In this document: positions 47,434 through 61,200 of the stretch, in pieces
How positions within the stretch are numbered: the first letter of the stretch is position 1
Layout: every line of letters starts with the position of its first letter
NCBI GenBank assembly: GCA_039720395.1
Contig: JBBPBK010000094.1
Coordinates: forward strand, 1 to 64,000
Source: Liquidambar formosana
Lineage: Eukaryota; Streptophyta; Magnoliopsida; Saxifragales; Altingiaceae
Reading direction: 5' to 3'
Length of the DNA stretch: 64,000 bases
Notes under the pieces: model-generated
What the model was told of the DNA's origin: nothing
Database searches by the model: none
What the model saw: only the letters and a program-made list of their open reading frames with translations
Made by a program: the position numbers and the translations under genes

Positions 47434-48559
47434 GGATTATTCTACAAAATGGTTTTTTGTAATTGTTTGGTTTAAAAAAATTGTAAGAAAATGCAAATCT
47501 CGATTATCTGTAATATTTTTCCTTTTAGAAACCGAAGGATGCATTTTACCTTTAGAAATAGATGAACTCTACAATTTTCTTGTAACAACTAAACACGCAA
47601 TAAACAATAAAAGATGACTGTATATATTTTTTATTTATAAAAATTGGAGATCAACCCAATTTAAGACTAGAATGACCAATAACTAAAGAATACCTAAAAT
47701 CTCTCTCCGAAAATTATATTCACAAATCTCATTACTCTTTATCTTATAACCGAAGAAATCAGTAGCTTGATTTCATTATCTAGAAATATGGTTTATCCTC
47801 CTTACATTCTTACCGCTCATTGTAATAATATTAACATAATCATTCAAAACACTATAAATTTTTTAAGGATAACTCTGCAACTTATGAAAACTATTAATCA
47901 CAATATTTGCACTATCTTCGAAATAAATTTTATTATTCTTTTTTTCCATTGTAAAAATAAGATCATTTTTTAAAGCAATGGCTTGTAAACACCGTAATCT
48001 CATCATCATCAAACAGATGATCAAATCGAATTGATTGCATGATAATAGACTCATTATAACTTTATCATAAAACCAATTGTTCTTTTTAATTTTTTAGCTG
48101 AGTTATCAAAGTTCAATTTGAATCTCCTATTAGGGGAATCTAGTGAATAAATCTAATACATTTCAAAGAAAAATTACTTTATCTCCCTTCTCTTTTCTCA
48201 ACGAGCAAAGGCTTCAACCATTCTACCTAGCAGTCTTCTCCGTAGCCCCACCAACAAACAGCGTAACTCCACCTGTACGACGTTTATACCCTCTTTCCAC
48301 TTGTCATTCTCTGTTTTATCACTCTTCATCCACCAAAAAGCCAAAATAAAAAATAAAAAAAAAACGAAAACCTTCTCTCTCCTTCTCCTGGTCCTCTTCT
48401 TTCCAGTGCATTTCAAAACATATCGAAGTAGAATCCTCCGACCATGGACGATCGATGATCTCCGAACCCTAGAAAACATCATTTCCAGGACGATGGTGAG
48501 GTCGACCCATGACCTCTTCTTGAACTCACGCATCGCAATTGCCCGTTCAAATCTTCTTG

Positions 48560-48745
48560 ATGGAACAACCAGACCCAACTCTGCTCTCCACCGAATTGAA
48601 GCCCGTCGATTCAGAAAATTTGAAGGTAATCGAGTGGGAAGATTTCGAACAGGAGCTCGCTCGCTTGTGGAGTCTGTCTTCTGCTCATAAGGAAGCTACG
48701 GACAAGAAACTTTCCCTTCAGCAAAAGCTCGAGTCTCTTATTCAG
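48560..48745 (+). CDS. VPS38: VPS38-like exon 1
   Basis: Encodes residues 1-62 from the ATG at 48560. Donor ATTCAG|GTAGGG, phase 0. A pyrimidine-rich leader lies upstream, around 48370-48420. Confidence 0.92.
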
Positions 48746-51700
48746 GTAGGGTTTTGTGGATTTTCAGTATTTAGTCCCACCTGTTTGGTTCCTGAGAGAA
48801 TGTGGGAAAAGAGAAGGAAATAAAGAAAGAAAGAAAATTTCGTCCCAACTAAATGGTTATATTAGGGTCAGTTGACTGGAGGGGTTAGTTTTATTGGGTC
48901 CCAAATAATGCAAAAATCTCAAGGTCAAATTTAGGTTAGTTTAACCTAATTTCTTTTACGGCTCTGTTTGGTTGATGAGAAATTTTAGGAGAAGATAGAA
49001 AGAGCAGTTGTGAATTGTGCTGTTTCGGTTCATTTTAATTTCAAACAATTTAAACTTTTTCTTAAAAAAAAAAAAAAAAAAACCTCTGTTCAGGTGGTAG
49101 GCTAATGGACGAAAAGAAAGGAATTTAATTTAGCTATTTGATTAGTTTTTAAATTTTTTTGTTGTATTAGGGTGACTTTACTGTAGGGGTTAGTCTTCTT
49201 GGGTCCCAAAGAATGCACAAATCCAAGTTTCTGGTTAGGTTTGATTTAATCTAATTCTCTCAAGGCTCTATTTGGTTGCTGAGTAATGTTGGGAGAAGAA
49301 AACGAAAGAAGAGAAAATTGTGAATTTTTCTGTTTTGGTTCATTTTAATTTCAAGCAATTTGAAATTTTCTTAACAATCTGTTTGGGTGGTGAGAAAATG
49401 AAGAAAAAAGAAAATAAGTCAATTTGTTGTTTCATTATTTGGGAACCGACAAACTATAACCCCCACTTTATCTTTCTTAAGACAACCGTGTGCCTTGGTT
49501 TTTCAAATTTTTTTGAAAGCAGCAACTATATAGAACACAGATTCAAAACTTCATTTACTCTTCTTTTTCTAAGTTTTCTTAACGAAATGAGCTACACTTT
49601 CTTTGAAGGTTGGTTGTAGTCTTGGAGTGTTGAATTTGCTTTACTCTCCATTTGGTTTAAAGAAAATTAAAGAAAATAAATTCTATGTTGTATAATATTC
49701 CCTTAGTTGATAAGAACATGACACTCAGATTAACTTGGGTTGCGTTTGGCACACCTTTTTGAAATAAAAAGTCATTTATGATGAAGACATTTTTAAAAAG
49801 GCATTTTGAAGAAAGTTGATATTTGGTGAACAAAGATTTTGAAAGTCCTTTTCTATAATAAATTTTAGAAGGAAAGGGATTAACATCAAGATTTTTGTAG
49901 TTAATGCTTAAGATTCTTTTACCTTTTTGCAAACACCCATTTGAAAAGGTACTCCCAGTAACTTTTGGCAATCTAACTTTTAGAAGAACTTCTTTTGCCT
50001 AAACGGCCTTTTGAATGGGCCACCAAACATTCTTAAAATATGTAAAAGGACTTTTAGCTTTAAAAAGGCCTTTTGGGCCCTCCAAACCGGTGTGCTAAAA
50101 GCTTTCTTAGTTGGATATCTATTGCAAACTTTGTTGAGTTTATTATTTCCATCTTTCATGAACTTAGAGAATGGGAAAATTTAAAATTCAATCTTCATTT
50201 CCCCCTGCTTTTCCTACTATTTCTCAGCAACCAAATGCAGCATTTGTGAAGGGTCCTATGTGAGTTTGAATTTCCATATTCATTGTGCTACATCTTTGAA
50301 TTTAATTTTTGATAGGCAAAAATTAAATTAAATTTTTTTTGCTAACTTTTCTCAGCAAGCAAATGGAGCACTATGGTTTATGTTGTGCCTTCGTAAATGT
50401 GAATTACCAAATCGGTTGAATTATGTCTCCAAACACTTCTTCAAGAGTTGCATTTACATTTTTTTTTAGTGAAAAAAATGATAAAGAAGAATTGCTTTTA
50501 CTTTAAATTGTGTGAGTAAAGAATCGATGCATTTTCCACTTTGATTAGCTATTGTGATCTGTGTCTTTATGTAAATTCCCTTTTGCAATTCTTGGGCTTT
50601 AATTGATCAGCCCGCGGGTTAGCGGGTGGCCACATGGTGCGCAGGTAAAAGAGGAGTCATTAAGTCGGTTGAATGAACTTGATGAAATGCGCCAAAGATT
50701 GGAAGCTAGAAAAGTGGCAATGGGGAACATGTTAATGCGTTCGAAGGTAGCAGCCGAGGATGTTAAAAAGCAAGAGGAGCGGCTTAGTACTGAAGTCAGA
50801 TCATTATTGGTTGCTGGGACAGCTCTTTCTGTAGCTGGGAAGCGCTTGCGGGTAATTTTGAATAGTAATTTGTTGAATATATGCATTTGTTAACAGAAAT
50901 TAAAACTACCTATGAAAACACATAGTTAGATTGTACTGCTCATCTCGTCTTCCTAGCTGTTATTCTTTAGTAGATGTTATTGTTATTATCATTGCTATTA
51001 CTAATATACATATTATGTTATCTTGTACTGGGAGAAGAAGCAAAAATCTTGAATCATTGATTGGTGAATGTAGATTGATTGTAAAGGTCCTGGACAAATT
51101 ACTAGGCAGATCTTGGATTTTCTTTAGAAGTTTTTTCCTTTGACAGCTTTAGGGAACTTAGGATGGATTGCATGCATGGAACCCTGTTTTGGAGGTTGAA
51201 GGGGAGTAAAAGAATATTTAAGATTAAGGTAGTTAAGTACATTAATTAGATTTGATCCTAATGGAGATGAATATCTAGGCCAGTTTAGTTTTCTCGATGG
51301 GTTGTTTGAGATTTTTTTTTTTATTGGGAGTCTTTTTGAAATTGTGTCCAACATATTCTAAAAGAGCTAGAGGAATTTTCCTGAATGCTGTATCCAACTC
51401 CTTGGGGCGTTTGGTGAGAGGAGACAAATTTTTTATGCTATCTCATTGTGAACGAATATGTAAAGTGTGAAGAAAGTGTAGGGTAGAGGATTGTGTTCAA
51501 AATTTTGAGAAGACGTAACATCATGTGGATTGGGATTTTGTGGACTGCATTATGGAGAGTAAGGGTTTAGGAGTTAAATGCACAAATTATTATGGGAGGG
51601 TTTCCTTGCAAATTTCTCCGTTCTCATCAATTGCTCATCCAATGGCCTTTAAATAACTTCTAAAGTACCTTCTTGCCTTTTACAATTTTTGGAGTTACGT

Positions 51701-54009
51701 ATAGTTAATTGTCCTGTATGGATATGAATCGTGGCCTATAAAGGTCTTTTTCGAAGAGAAAAAGAATGAAAAAAGAAGAGGGGGGGGGGTGTGTGTTGGG
51801 GAGAATGCTTATTATCTCCAACTTTTGATGACAATTATTTTAGTTTGTAACTTCGTATAGTTGTAGAATATTAGTTTTTAAACGTAGGAGTCCTTGAAAA
51901 CGATTTTAGATGCCTCTTTTGGCTTGACGATCAATGCAGGCAGAAGTAATGATAGCCATTAAAATGCTGGACATTAGGATTTCTCCATTTGCTAATATCT
52001 TGAATTGTGGAGTAAAAACTAATTATTGAAGTATCTTGGTGTCACGACCCGGAAATAGGCCATAACCTCATTTTTGGAAAACATGCTTTATATAAAAATT
52101 GAGGTTGGTTTATAAATAAAATTTTAAACTTACAAGAATATTTTTGGGAAATCCGGTATAATCCTATTTGAAAATAAGACATACCAAGTATTCGACTATT
52201 TAAACCTGTAGAAAATTAAACATACAATAGAACCATCCATAGAAATAAAAATTTAAATTAAGTTGGTATTAGTGTTCCATAGAGTTCTACCTCCCATACT
52301 TGCAATATTATACATATCTAGATTGTTTAAATATAATAGAGTCCATAATATCATAAGTACAAGTCCACACACAACTGCATGTAATGCGGGTAATGTCCCA
52401 TGCTATCCCCGATTGGATGCTTTCTCATATGAACCATCTTTATTTTGCTCAATATCTGCAAAATTGTTTTAAAAATAGGAGTGAGTAAAAACTTAGTATG
52501 TCATATTTTTCAAAGATGTATACCAAGATTTTAAAAACCATTTTGAACATGTAAAAATGATATAATGGAATCACATTACATAATTTTTTTTAAAAAAAAG
52601 AGAGAGCATGTAAATAACCATCTCATCAACCACCATGTTTGGTAATCCATAACATCACTATTACAAACTGATAAATGCTCCCTACGTCATGTGGGGCCCT
52701 CGCGCGCGGAATAAGAGAAAACACGGCAAGGCATCCTTGCTTGGGATTGCAGTAACCTCTATTGGGGTTTACATCAAGTAGCCTAGGACTAAAGGATAGA
52801 AAGACATATTAAGACGTTCCTTTTTCCTTTTGGGACCGCAGTAATCTTGGTCCTTATCATCACATTAATTCAAATCTCCGATAACCATTTTATAATTAAT
52901 GGTAGAAAAATGGGTTTCAAAACACTTGTATAAAAGTGACCCCCAATATTTGATTGTGAAGCATTTAACCCATATAGGCTTCAAAATTAACCCATTGTAC
53001 CCAAAATCATGCAAAAGTTTGAAATACAACATGCATATAACAAAATAGGGTATAATACCAAACCCTAGATTCCCAAACAGATGGAATTTATGAGATTTAA
53101 ACCCCATACCCATGTAAAACATGAAATGTAGTATGTAAACATGTAAATCCCCATGAGAATTTCTCAACTCATGCATACAATGATCTAGAACCATGAAAAA
53201 TGCACCTACCTCTCAAGTGGTAGCTAAATGCAAGCCCAAGGGTGCACACATGTAGATCGGGGTGGAAATAACAAGATTGGAGCTCCGTGAGGTCGAATCC
53301 GAGCTCTCGAGGTTGCATGCTTCGTCGTTGGCCCTTCTTTTTTCCTACCATTCTCCTTCTCTTTCTCTTTCTCTCTTGGCTGAGAAAAATGGGTAGAAAC
53401 CCCTCAAGAGTCGGGTTTTAAAGGGAATATAAGGGAGGGGCATAATAGTCTTTTTATCCCATAAAAATCTAGTATTTCAGCAGAAATTCGTGTGTTATAG
53501 TCGAATATAACAGAGAATAGTCGACTAAAACTCCCCAATGAACAGTATTGGGACATTCTGTTTGTGTTATAGTCGACTATAAGTTATTATAGTCGACTAT
53601 AACACTCAGCATGCACAAAAAGAGGTATGTGGCTCACCAAAGCATACCTTATCACAATCCAACCCAAAATTCTCATTAATCAAGCCTCAGGTCCTTACAC
53701 TTAGTCTTCATCTTGGTGGTAGTCCAAAAGCCTTGGAAGATGCCAAGTGTTTTGACAATTTGGAATAACATCTCTATCGTAGATAGGGTTACTGTTGTCT
53801 TTTCCACTTTGGTCATTCTCCGAGTTTACTGTCTTAGATTTTTTGAAGTTGTGGTCATTAATCATAACTGTTAAGGTAGTGTTCTTTACACATGGATCAA
53901 AACAGGATTTTATGAATCTTAGGATTTTGCTAAAGTGACGTTCTTTATACCTAAATAATATGGTGTCTCCTCTTCAACTCCATTATCCTTCGAAAACCAT
54001 CGGCATGTC

Positions 54010-54050
<41 letters not shown>

Positions 54051-57000
54051 AACTGACTGTTCAATGTATTGGAATCAAGTTTAGGCAAGACCTTTGGTGG
54101 GGTGAGAACTTTCAAAAAATTTTGCATTTGCATTTAGTCTCAGTGATTTTGGAGATGTCATAATTAGGAGTGCAACCTGGTTCAGTGACAAGGGACATAA
54201 ATTTTTTACCTCTTCATGGACATTAAGTACATTCGTAAATTTTAATACATAAAAGCAAATGAAGATTGAAATTGAAACAATTATATTACAATACTATTTA
54301 TATATGTATATATATAAGGTCGGTTCTCAGGTTGTTTCACCCGATGCCTCAACCAAGAACCAAACTGAATAGGGGTTGGTGGTTAATTTTTAACCTGGAC
54401 CAAGGTAGCCTGAGAACCAGACCAAACCAATCCAAGGGAGTGAGTTTCAGTTCGGTTCTTGGTTTACATTGGACCAAGTCCCACCTGTAGTTGTAATTGC
54501 TACTCTATTTATGCCCTCTAATTTTTGTTCTCTGTAGCAATCAGTTTTTTTTGAGTGTTCAATGTGGATTTCTTGTTTACAGCATTTTACGGCGTTTGCT
54601 ATGATGTAATCCACGTGAAAAGCAGCAATACATTTTACCAACATGCATCATATCAGTGTATTCACGGTTTAATATTTTTTTTGGCAGTTTTTAGGAATTA
54701 TTAAATATAAATATTGTTTAAATGGTAGTTAAATTATTGCCTTGAAGGTATTTTTTTGATAAAAATTGCCTTAAAGGTTTCTAAAGATTAGAAGTAAGTG
54801 TTTGAAGCTTTCTTTGACCTTTTTTTTTTTGCCTCCTGTACAAAAAATATATATTAATTACCAAAATTTTTGTCTACAGTGCTTAGAATCTGATGCCTTC
54901 ATTACTCATTAGGGGCATAGTTATTAAAGGCGCAAGGTGCAACTAAGGCGCAAAGGTCTCCTGGGGCCTAGGCACAAGGCGCAAGAAAAAGCATGGGCTT
55001 CAGGGAAGTGAGGCGCACAATTTAAAGAAAATAAATAAAACTATTTCATCAAATGCAGCTAACAAAAATAATTAATTTAATCATATAAAAGTGAATACTC
55101 TTATCTTTTGGCCTATAAGCTCAATTGGTTAAAGCATACAAAGTCACAAATCACAATTTACAACCACAAGTGCTTTAACCTCAAAGCATACAAGCATACA
55201 AAGCCCACAATTAAACTAAAACAGGGCCAAAAAATGAGAAATAACACATAACAATTAACAAGTAAACGAAAACAGGGCCAAAAAACAAGAAGTAAAGCAA
55301 AAATTAGAAGAAGCAAAAGCAGGAGAAGAAAACGCAGGCACGCAGCAGAAGAAGATGAAGAAAGAGGAGGATAACAAACGAGAAATTAGAAAGAAAAAAA
55401 AAACAGGAGAAGAAGACGATGAAGAAGAAAGAGAAAAATTGAAACAGGGTGAAATCAGTGAATGGAATCGAAGAAGAAGAAGAAAAAGAAGGAACAGTAC
55501 CTGTTCCAAAAATCAGAAAACAAAGAAATCCAGAAAAGAAGAAGAAGAAGAAGAAGAAGAAGAAGAAGATGAAGGCTGGACCGTTGGAGCTAGAGGACTG
55601 GACCGCCGGAGCTGGAGCTGGAGCTGGAGCTCTCTGTTCGATCCGTGAAGAGGGCTAGGGCTTCCACTGTACTATGTTTTTAGTTTTAAGTTTTAACACT
55701 TATTCCTTGTTTTTTTTTTTTCTTTTTTTTTTTTTAATAACTTTTTATCAATCTAACGGCTGGATTTAGATGTCATTTAAAAAAAAATTATATTAAATCT
55801 ATATTTTTTATAAAATAGGCTGTGGGTCACCAAGGTGCGCCTTGCGCCTCACATAAAAGCCCAAAAAAGCGAGCTTTAAGCACGCCTGTAGGATGTCGCC
55901 TCGCCTAGCCTACTTCGAAGCCCAGAGGCTGCGCCCATCTGCGCCTTGCGCCTAGGCGCACTTTTAATATCTATGATTAGGGGGAAACTGTTGATTATTC
56001 TTCTATTCCAAATACTTAAAGGGCAAATTATGAATTTGCTGTTGAAGGTGAAAATTTTAAAAGTTAGAAATTGTGAGTTTGGAGTTGGAGCAATGGTATA
56101 TTAGCACCTCATTCTTTTCATAATCAATTTTTTGCAGGAATATAGTTGTTCTTATGCAGCTAAATGTATTTATTTATTTAATTTTACATTTTGCCTTTTT
56201 ATGTCAAATATTGTAAAAGCTTATAACTTTACAAGATTATATAGTTTTGCCTACACTTTATGAAGCAATGTGAGGAATTGTTACATTGTTTATTTATTTG
56301 TTTATTACATATTTATGGTTGTTAAATCTTTTTTTTTTTTTTTTTTTTTTTTGGTTTTTTTTTTTGGGGGGCGGGGTGGTGTTGGGGGGTTGTTTTTTAA
56401 GATTTGAAGTAACAAATATTTGCTACATAATTTTTTTTTATGGAAATGAACATTAAATGATATATATTTCATTCTCGAATTATTTGAGATTTCTCTGCGA
56501 ATATTTTTCTGTTTATTATCTATCAGAATTTTTTTCCCTTCTATTTCCTTGTATACTTAGAAGTTGGGTACTTAGGTATCTCTGATCATAGACAATATAA
56601 TTATGATATGGTACACCGTACACGACATACAACAAACAGAAGTGAATAGTTGATGTGATATTCAAGTTGATAACTGTACTTAATTACATTAAGTTTAATT
56701 TTGACTTAAAAATTCAGGTTCTCTTCTTTAAGCATCTTAGTTTTCTCCTGCATGGAGTAAAAGCTACATAATAATTCACAAAATCACTTCGAATTTTCTG
56801 TTCTGTGTACCTAAAAGACTTTGGCTTTGCCAATTTCTACATATAAAGTTTAAGAGACGTTCTATACTTTAAAGGAGGAAAGCGTAGAGCCCTTTGACAC
56901 TAGGGTTTTGTTTCCTGTACTTTTCTAGCTTTGAAGGACGCCTAATCCTTCATTATATCGTCTTGTTTTTCTCTTATTGTATTCTTTGTTTCTTGTTAAC

Positions 57001-58243
57001 AAGTGTATTTTTAAAGGTTTACGGCAGGCTCATAGAAAAATGGTTGATAATTTCGGCAGTTCGCATCTCAAATTCTTATGATGCCTACAATGTTTCCATT
57101 CTTTCATAGATTTTGTTAGTTTTATGGTTGTCTTGACCTCAATTGGGTCTCTTTGTTGTTTTTACAAGGCATACATGTGGCACATTCTTCTTCACCCTCA
57201 TTAATTAATAATTAATTTATCTTTTTTTGATTGGAAATAATTAATTTATTGAAAGAGAAAGGTTTTTCTATTGACATTCCATCAAGATGGACCGAAGCCA
57301 CACTTTAATTAATTTTTTAGCAAGCCAGAAAATGCTGACATTAGCTTTTTGTTGTCTGACTTTAGCAATAATTTTCAGAAAGAATGTTCTCACCGTTATG
57401 ATTAAGTAGATAGTTCAATGGTAGAGATGGCCTATGGATCTCTCAATCACTGGTGTTTAGAATTCCAAGTGATGGAAACAGCTTGTGAGGGCCTGATCAC
57501 CATGTTAGATATCAAAGCATAAAAATATGAACCTCAAAAGCACAAAGCATGAGCAGCACGAGACATGGTTTTGGGTGCCGGAGCGTGAAGTGCTTACTTT
57601 TCGGTCAAGGTTGTGCTTTTAGGAATGGAGAACAAATATATGCATGTCTAAGGTTTTTGCGTGGAGTGTTGCTTTTAAGAGAATTAATACTAATGATTTA
57701 TTTCAAAAGAGATGGCCTATGTTTTGCTTGTCACCCAATGGTGTGTTATGTCTAAAGAGGAGGCAGAGAGTGTAGATCACCTATTTTTGCTTTTTTGGGG
57801 TTGCGAGGTCTTTGTAGAATAAGCTTTTTTAGGTGGCTAGTTTATTATTGGGTTGCTCGTGTGTCTTGTCATAACATGTTTGTTACTGAGTTTGGTGGTT
57901 TGGGATGTAATAGAAGGGCTAGGACACTGTGGAATTGTGCTATTTTGGCTATTTTCTGGGTTCTTTGGTTGTAGGAATTTTGATGATACGAGTGATGATG
58001 TTTGGAGTTTGTGGGAGAGGGGTGGGTTTCCTCACCTCTTTTTGGGATTCGGTCTCAATGGACTTTGTTGGCATCCCTCTATTTGTGATCAGATCAGATT
58101 GGAGGGTTCTTTGAGATCTAATATGTTGTATTTCTCTTTCATTTTTGTTTTCTTTTCCTTTTTAATTTCTTCATAGGATTGCTCGTCCTCTTCTGTACTT
58201 CTTTTATTTTCTAATAAATTTCTCTTTTGTTGTCAATCAAATT

Positions 58244-58285
<42 letters not shown>

Positions 58286-61200
58286 TATTACAGATTAATG
58301 TGTGAATGAAACTTTTAAAAGAACATTTTGTAAGAAACAAATCTGGAATTTAAATTATTAATAGAAAGGAATGGGATTATAGCTCTTTTTCTACGTCTGA
58401 ATGGTTGGAAAAATAGCTATCGCTTTATTTTACTTGTAGTTTCTTATGGTAATTTTGCAATTAGAATATCATTTTTTTCCCCTCTTTCACCGTCATATAC
58501 TAAGTTACTCTTTTTTTTTTTTTTTTTTTTTGCATAAATAAAAAAAGTACTTCTTAAAAGCCTTGGATCTGTAGAGCTTTCAGCCTTGCTTTTATTAGTG
58601 GAGGGTTTTTCTTTGAGAGTATCCATTCCTGATAGGAGGATTATTTGGATCGCTGATTCCTCTAGAGTTATCTCTTGTAAATCATATTTGAGAAGTTGGT
58701 TGAGAGTCCTACTATTCCCTTTTTTCTTCCCTCAGTTATGATTTGGAAATCGAGTGTGCCCCTCAAAGTTGGGGCTTTTGTTTGGACTGTTGTACACGAG
58801 AATTAATGACAATGAGGTGCTTTAAAGCAGGAAGCCTTCCCTTTACTTATGTATTCAATGGTGTATTATGTGCAAAGAAGTGGTGGAAAGCATTGATCAT
58901 TCTTTCCTACACTGTCTTGTGGCCAGATGGTTGTGGCAGAGACTTTTTAGTCTTGCTAGTGAGTTTTGGGTTTCTCTGGGTTGTGTTACGACTTACGAGG
59001 ATGTTTGAGATCCATTTTTGGGGTCTTGGTAGAGGTAAGAAGGCAGGGGTTATTTGGAGGTGTGCTATTTTGGTGGTATGTTGGGTTATTTGTCTTGAAA
59101 AGGATCTTTGAGGATAGAGAGTCTTCTTTGGATAGTTTGGGCGTAAGGTGCATATTTTGGGTTCTTTTTGGTCTCTTTCTTCGAAGGAGTTTGTTGATAT
59201 TCCGTTGTTTGTATTAAAATCAATTTGGAGGGTTGTGTGTTGGTTTTAGGTGGACTTCTTGTTGTTCTCCTCTTGTATCTCTCTTTTTGTTATTAATAAT
59301 ACTTCTTTGTCGCTGATCAACAAAAAAATGAAAAAAGGAAGCCTCGTATCTGTATGTTTGAGATTCTAACTTGGGAGACTTGTGTTTTTGTTACAAGAGG
59401 ATCACAAGTCTTTTTTTTTTTAATGTAGTATTGAGCATATCACAAGTCTTACAAACCTCTAAGTTCCAGGAGCAGGAGCATCACCTAATGTAGGATGTTT
59501 TGCAACTATAATTTTTAATTCTTTACTGAATCAAGGGGAGGCCGCACAAATATACGAAAGAAGACATTGTACATTATAAATAGTATAATCACCATAAAAA
59601 TATATACTATTCTCCAGGAAGATAAACCGCTATTGAGGATTTTGCTGAGGTCCCTCTGTAAATATTAAAAAAATAGATGAAAAAATGCTGCTGAGGTCTG
59701 TCCTTTTGTTTTGGCTTATGATCAGACCCCTGTTTATTTTTTTTTTTCTTCCCTTTTTGTTGTTTTTACTTCTGTGTGTATCTTGTCCATTTGCTTGTTA
59801 GTGTGAAAAGCATAAATCCATCATTAATAAATCCATCTTTTTCTATGAAGTTTACTTCCCATTTTTAATTGTTCTGTGTTTTGGGTTGAATTGTGAGTAG
59901 GTTTTCAATATATTTTTGTGCAATAGAAAATCTGATTATGCTTTTTACAGGAAGCAAATAGGTTACTTGCTGGAGAAAGGGGTTATGTTCACCTAAAAAA
60001 CTTGCAGAGGATGCTAAGAATGAGGCAACGATATATGATATCACAAGTTTCATTTCTCTATCCTGTGAAAGCCTTGACTGGACCAGGACATGAGCAAGAA
60101 CTTGAATCATTTCCCAGCAGTAGTAGATCAGGTAATGTGCTAATAAATTGGAACCTTTTTTTTTTCTTTTGATAAGCAATGAAGAATAAATTTTATTGAA
60201 AAAAGAGAGATACAAAAGCAGGACAAGAAGTCCTTCTAAAGCAAAAGACCATAAAGAAAACGAAAAAAATAAAGACAACTAACAACACAGCCATCCAATC
60301 AGACTTCACCACGAACTACGGAATATCACCAAACTTCTTTGAAGAATGAACCCAAAGAGAACCCAAAAAATGCACCTTTTCTCACAGCCCCTCCAAAGAA
60401 GACACCCTATCCTAAAAACCCTTGCATTCCTTTCGAGCCAAATAACCCAAAAAACCACCAAAATAGCACACCTCCATAAAACCCCTGCTTTCTTACTTCT
60501 CCCAAGACCCCAAAAATTACAAAAGAAGAATAGAAATCTTATGTCGGAAGTTTGAAAGAAGTGGTTGTCCTCTGTTAGATTATAGGAATCTCAGCATGGA
60601 GATGGAGGGCCACGTAATCCAGGTTTTCAGAATTTATTTTTTCTTGTGGTTTTCGTATTTTTATGTTTGTTTTGGCTGTGCGAGTTTAATGTTCAGGCAC
60701 TTAAAAAATGGAAGCTTTCCAAACTTGATCCAACATCCTTCCACACTTGGTGCAATGAAGATACCATTAGACCTCTTGCCTTCTGCATTAAAAAAGAAAT
60801 TACTTAAGAAAAGGCAAAATTGGAACTAGAAAAACAATATTATGATGAAAACATGGTTCAAAGTCACGGACGAAACCGTGACGTCTCGCCCGAGACGTAA
60901 CGGTCTCGATGCCTACCGATACGAGATGTTACACCGGTACAAGAAGATCTCGCCAATTTCTTGTCACGTCTGTGACGCCAACATCACGCCGAGATCTCGT
61001 TGTGATCTCTCTGTGATCTCGCCGTTACATTTCGAGACAAAAAAATTGTTGCAAAAATCCATCTAGAGCTTTGTTGATGTCCTCTCCATAAGTCACAACC
61101 GTGAACACTGAAGCCCTAAATCTCAACCGTGAACACTAAAGCCCCAAATCTGAAGATTGAGTAGGGAGAAAACCCACCAAACCCCAAATCTGAATTCTAA

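Larger units (their letters stand above)
44258..48559. promoter_or_regulatory. Head-to-head intergenic interval of the two host genes (4.3 kb)
   Basis: Both start codons face away from this interval, so it must hold both promoters unless upstream non-coding exons exist. I cannot place the TSS from sequence alone. A 1.29-kb MITE-like element begins about 250 bp upstream of the minus-strand ATG, and a SINE copy lies at 47275. (AAG)n at about 46530-46555 and A-rich DNA fill the rest. Confidence 0.6.
50852..59950 (+). other. VPS38-like intron 2 (9.1 kb)
   Basis: It holds a solo LTR, a GCGC-rich hAT-like element and two LINE fragments. An (AC)n run lies at about 54016-54040, and a G-rich stretch near 56366-56392. 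No further coding exon was recognised in it. Confidence 0.75.

Noticed and set aside
47383..47475. Short Lys-rich frames over the A-tail near 47400
   Set aside because: They are translations of the SINE poly-A tail.
48539..48559. Upstream TTG as the VPS38-like start
   Set aside because: The ATG at 48560 is in frame and directly precedes the EQPDP segment; TTG starts are rare in plants.
55110..55150. tRNA-like string AAGCTCAATTGGTTAAAGC as a tRNA gene
   Set aside because: No box B or acceptor stem follows at the right distance, and it lies within the GCGC-rich element.
55255..55658. Lys/Glu-rich frames as a nuclear protein
   Set aside because: They come from (GAA)n DNA within the GCGC-rich element.
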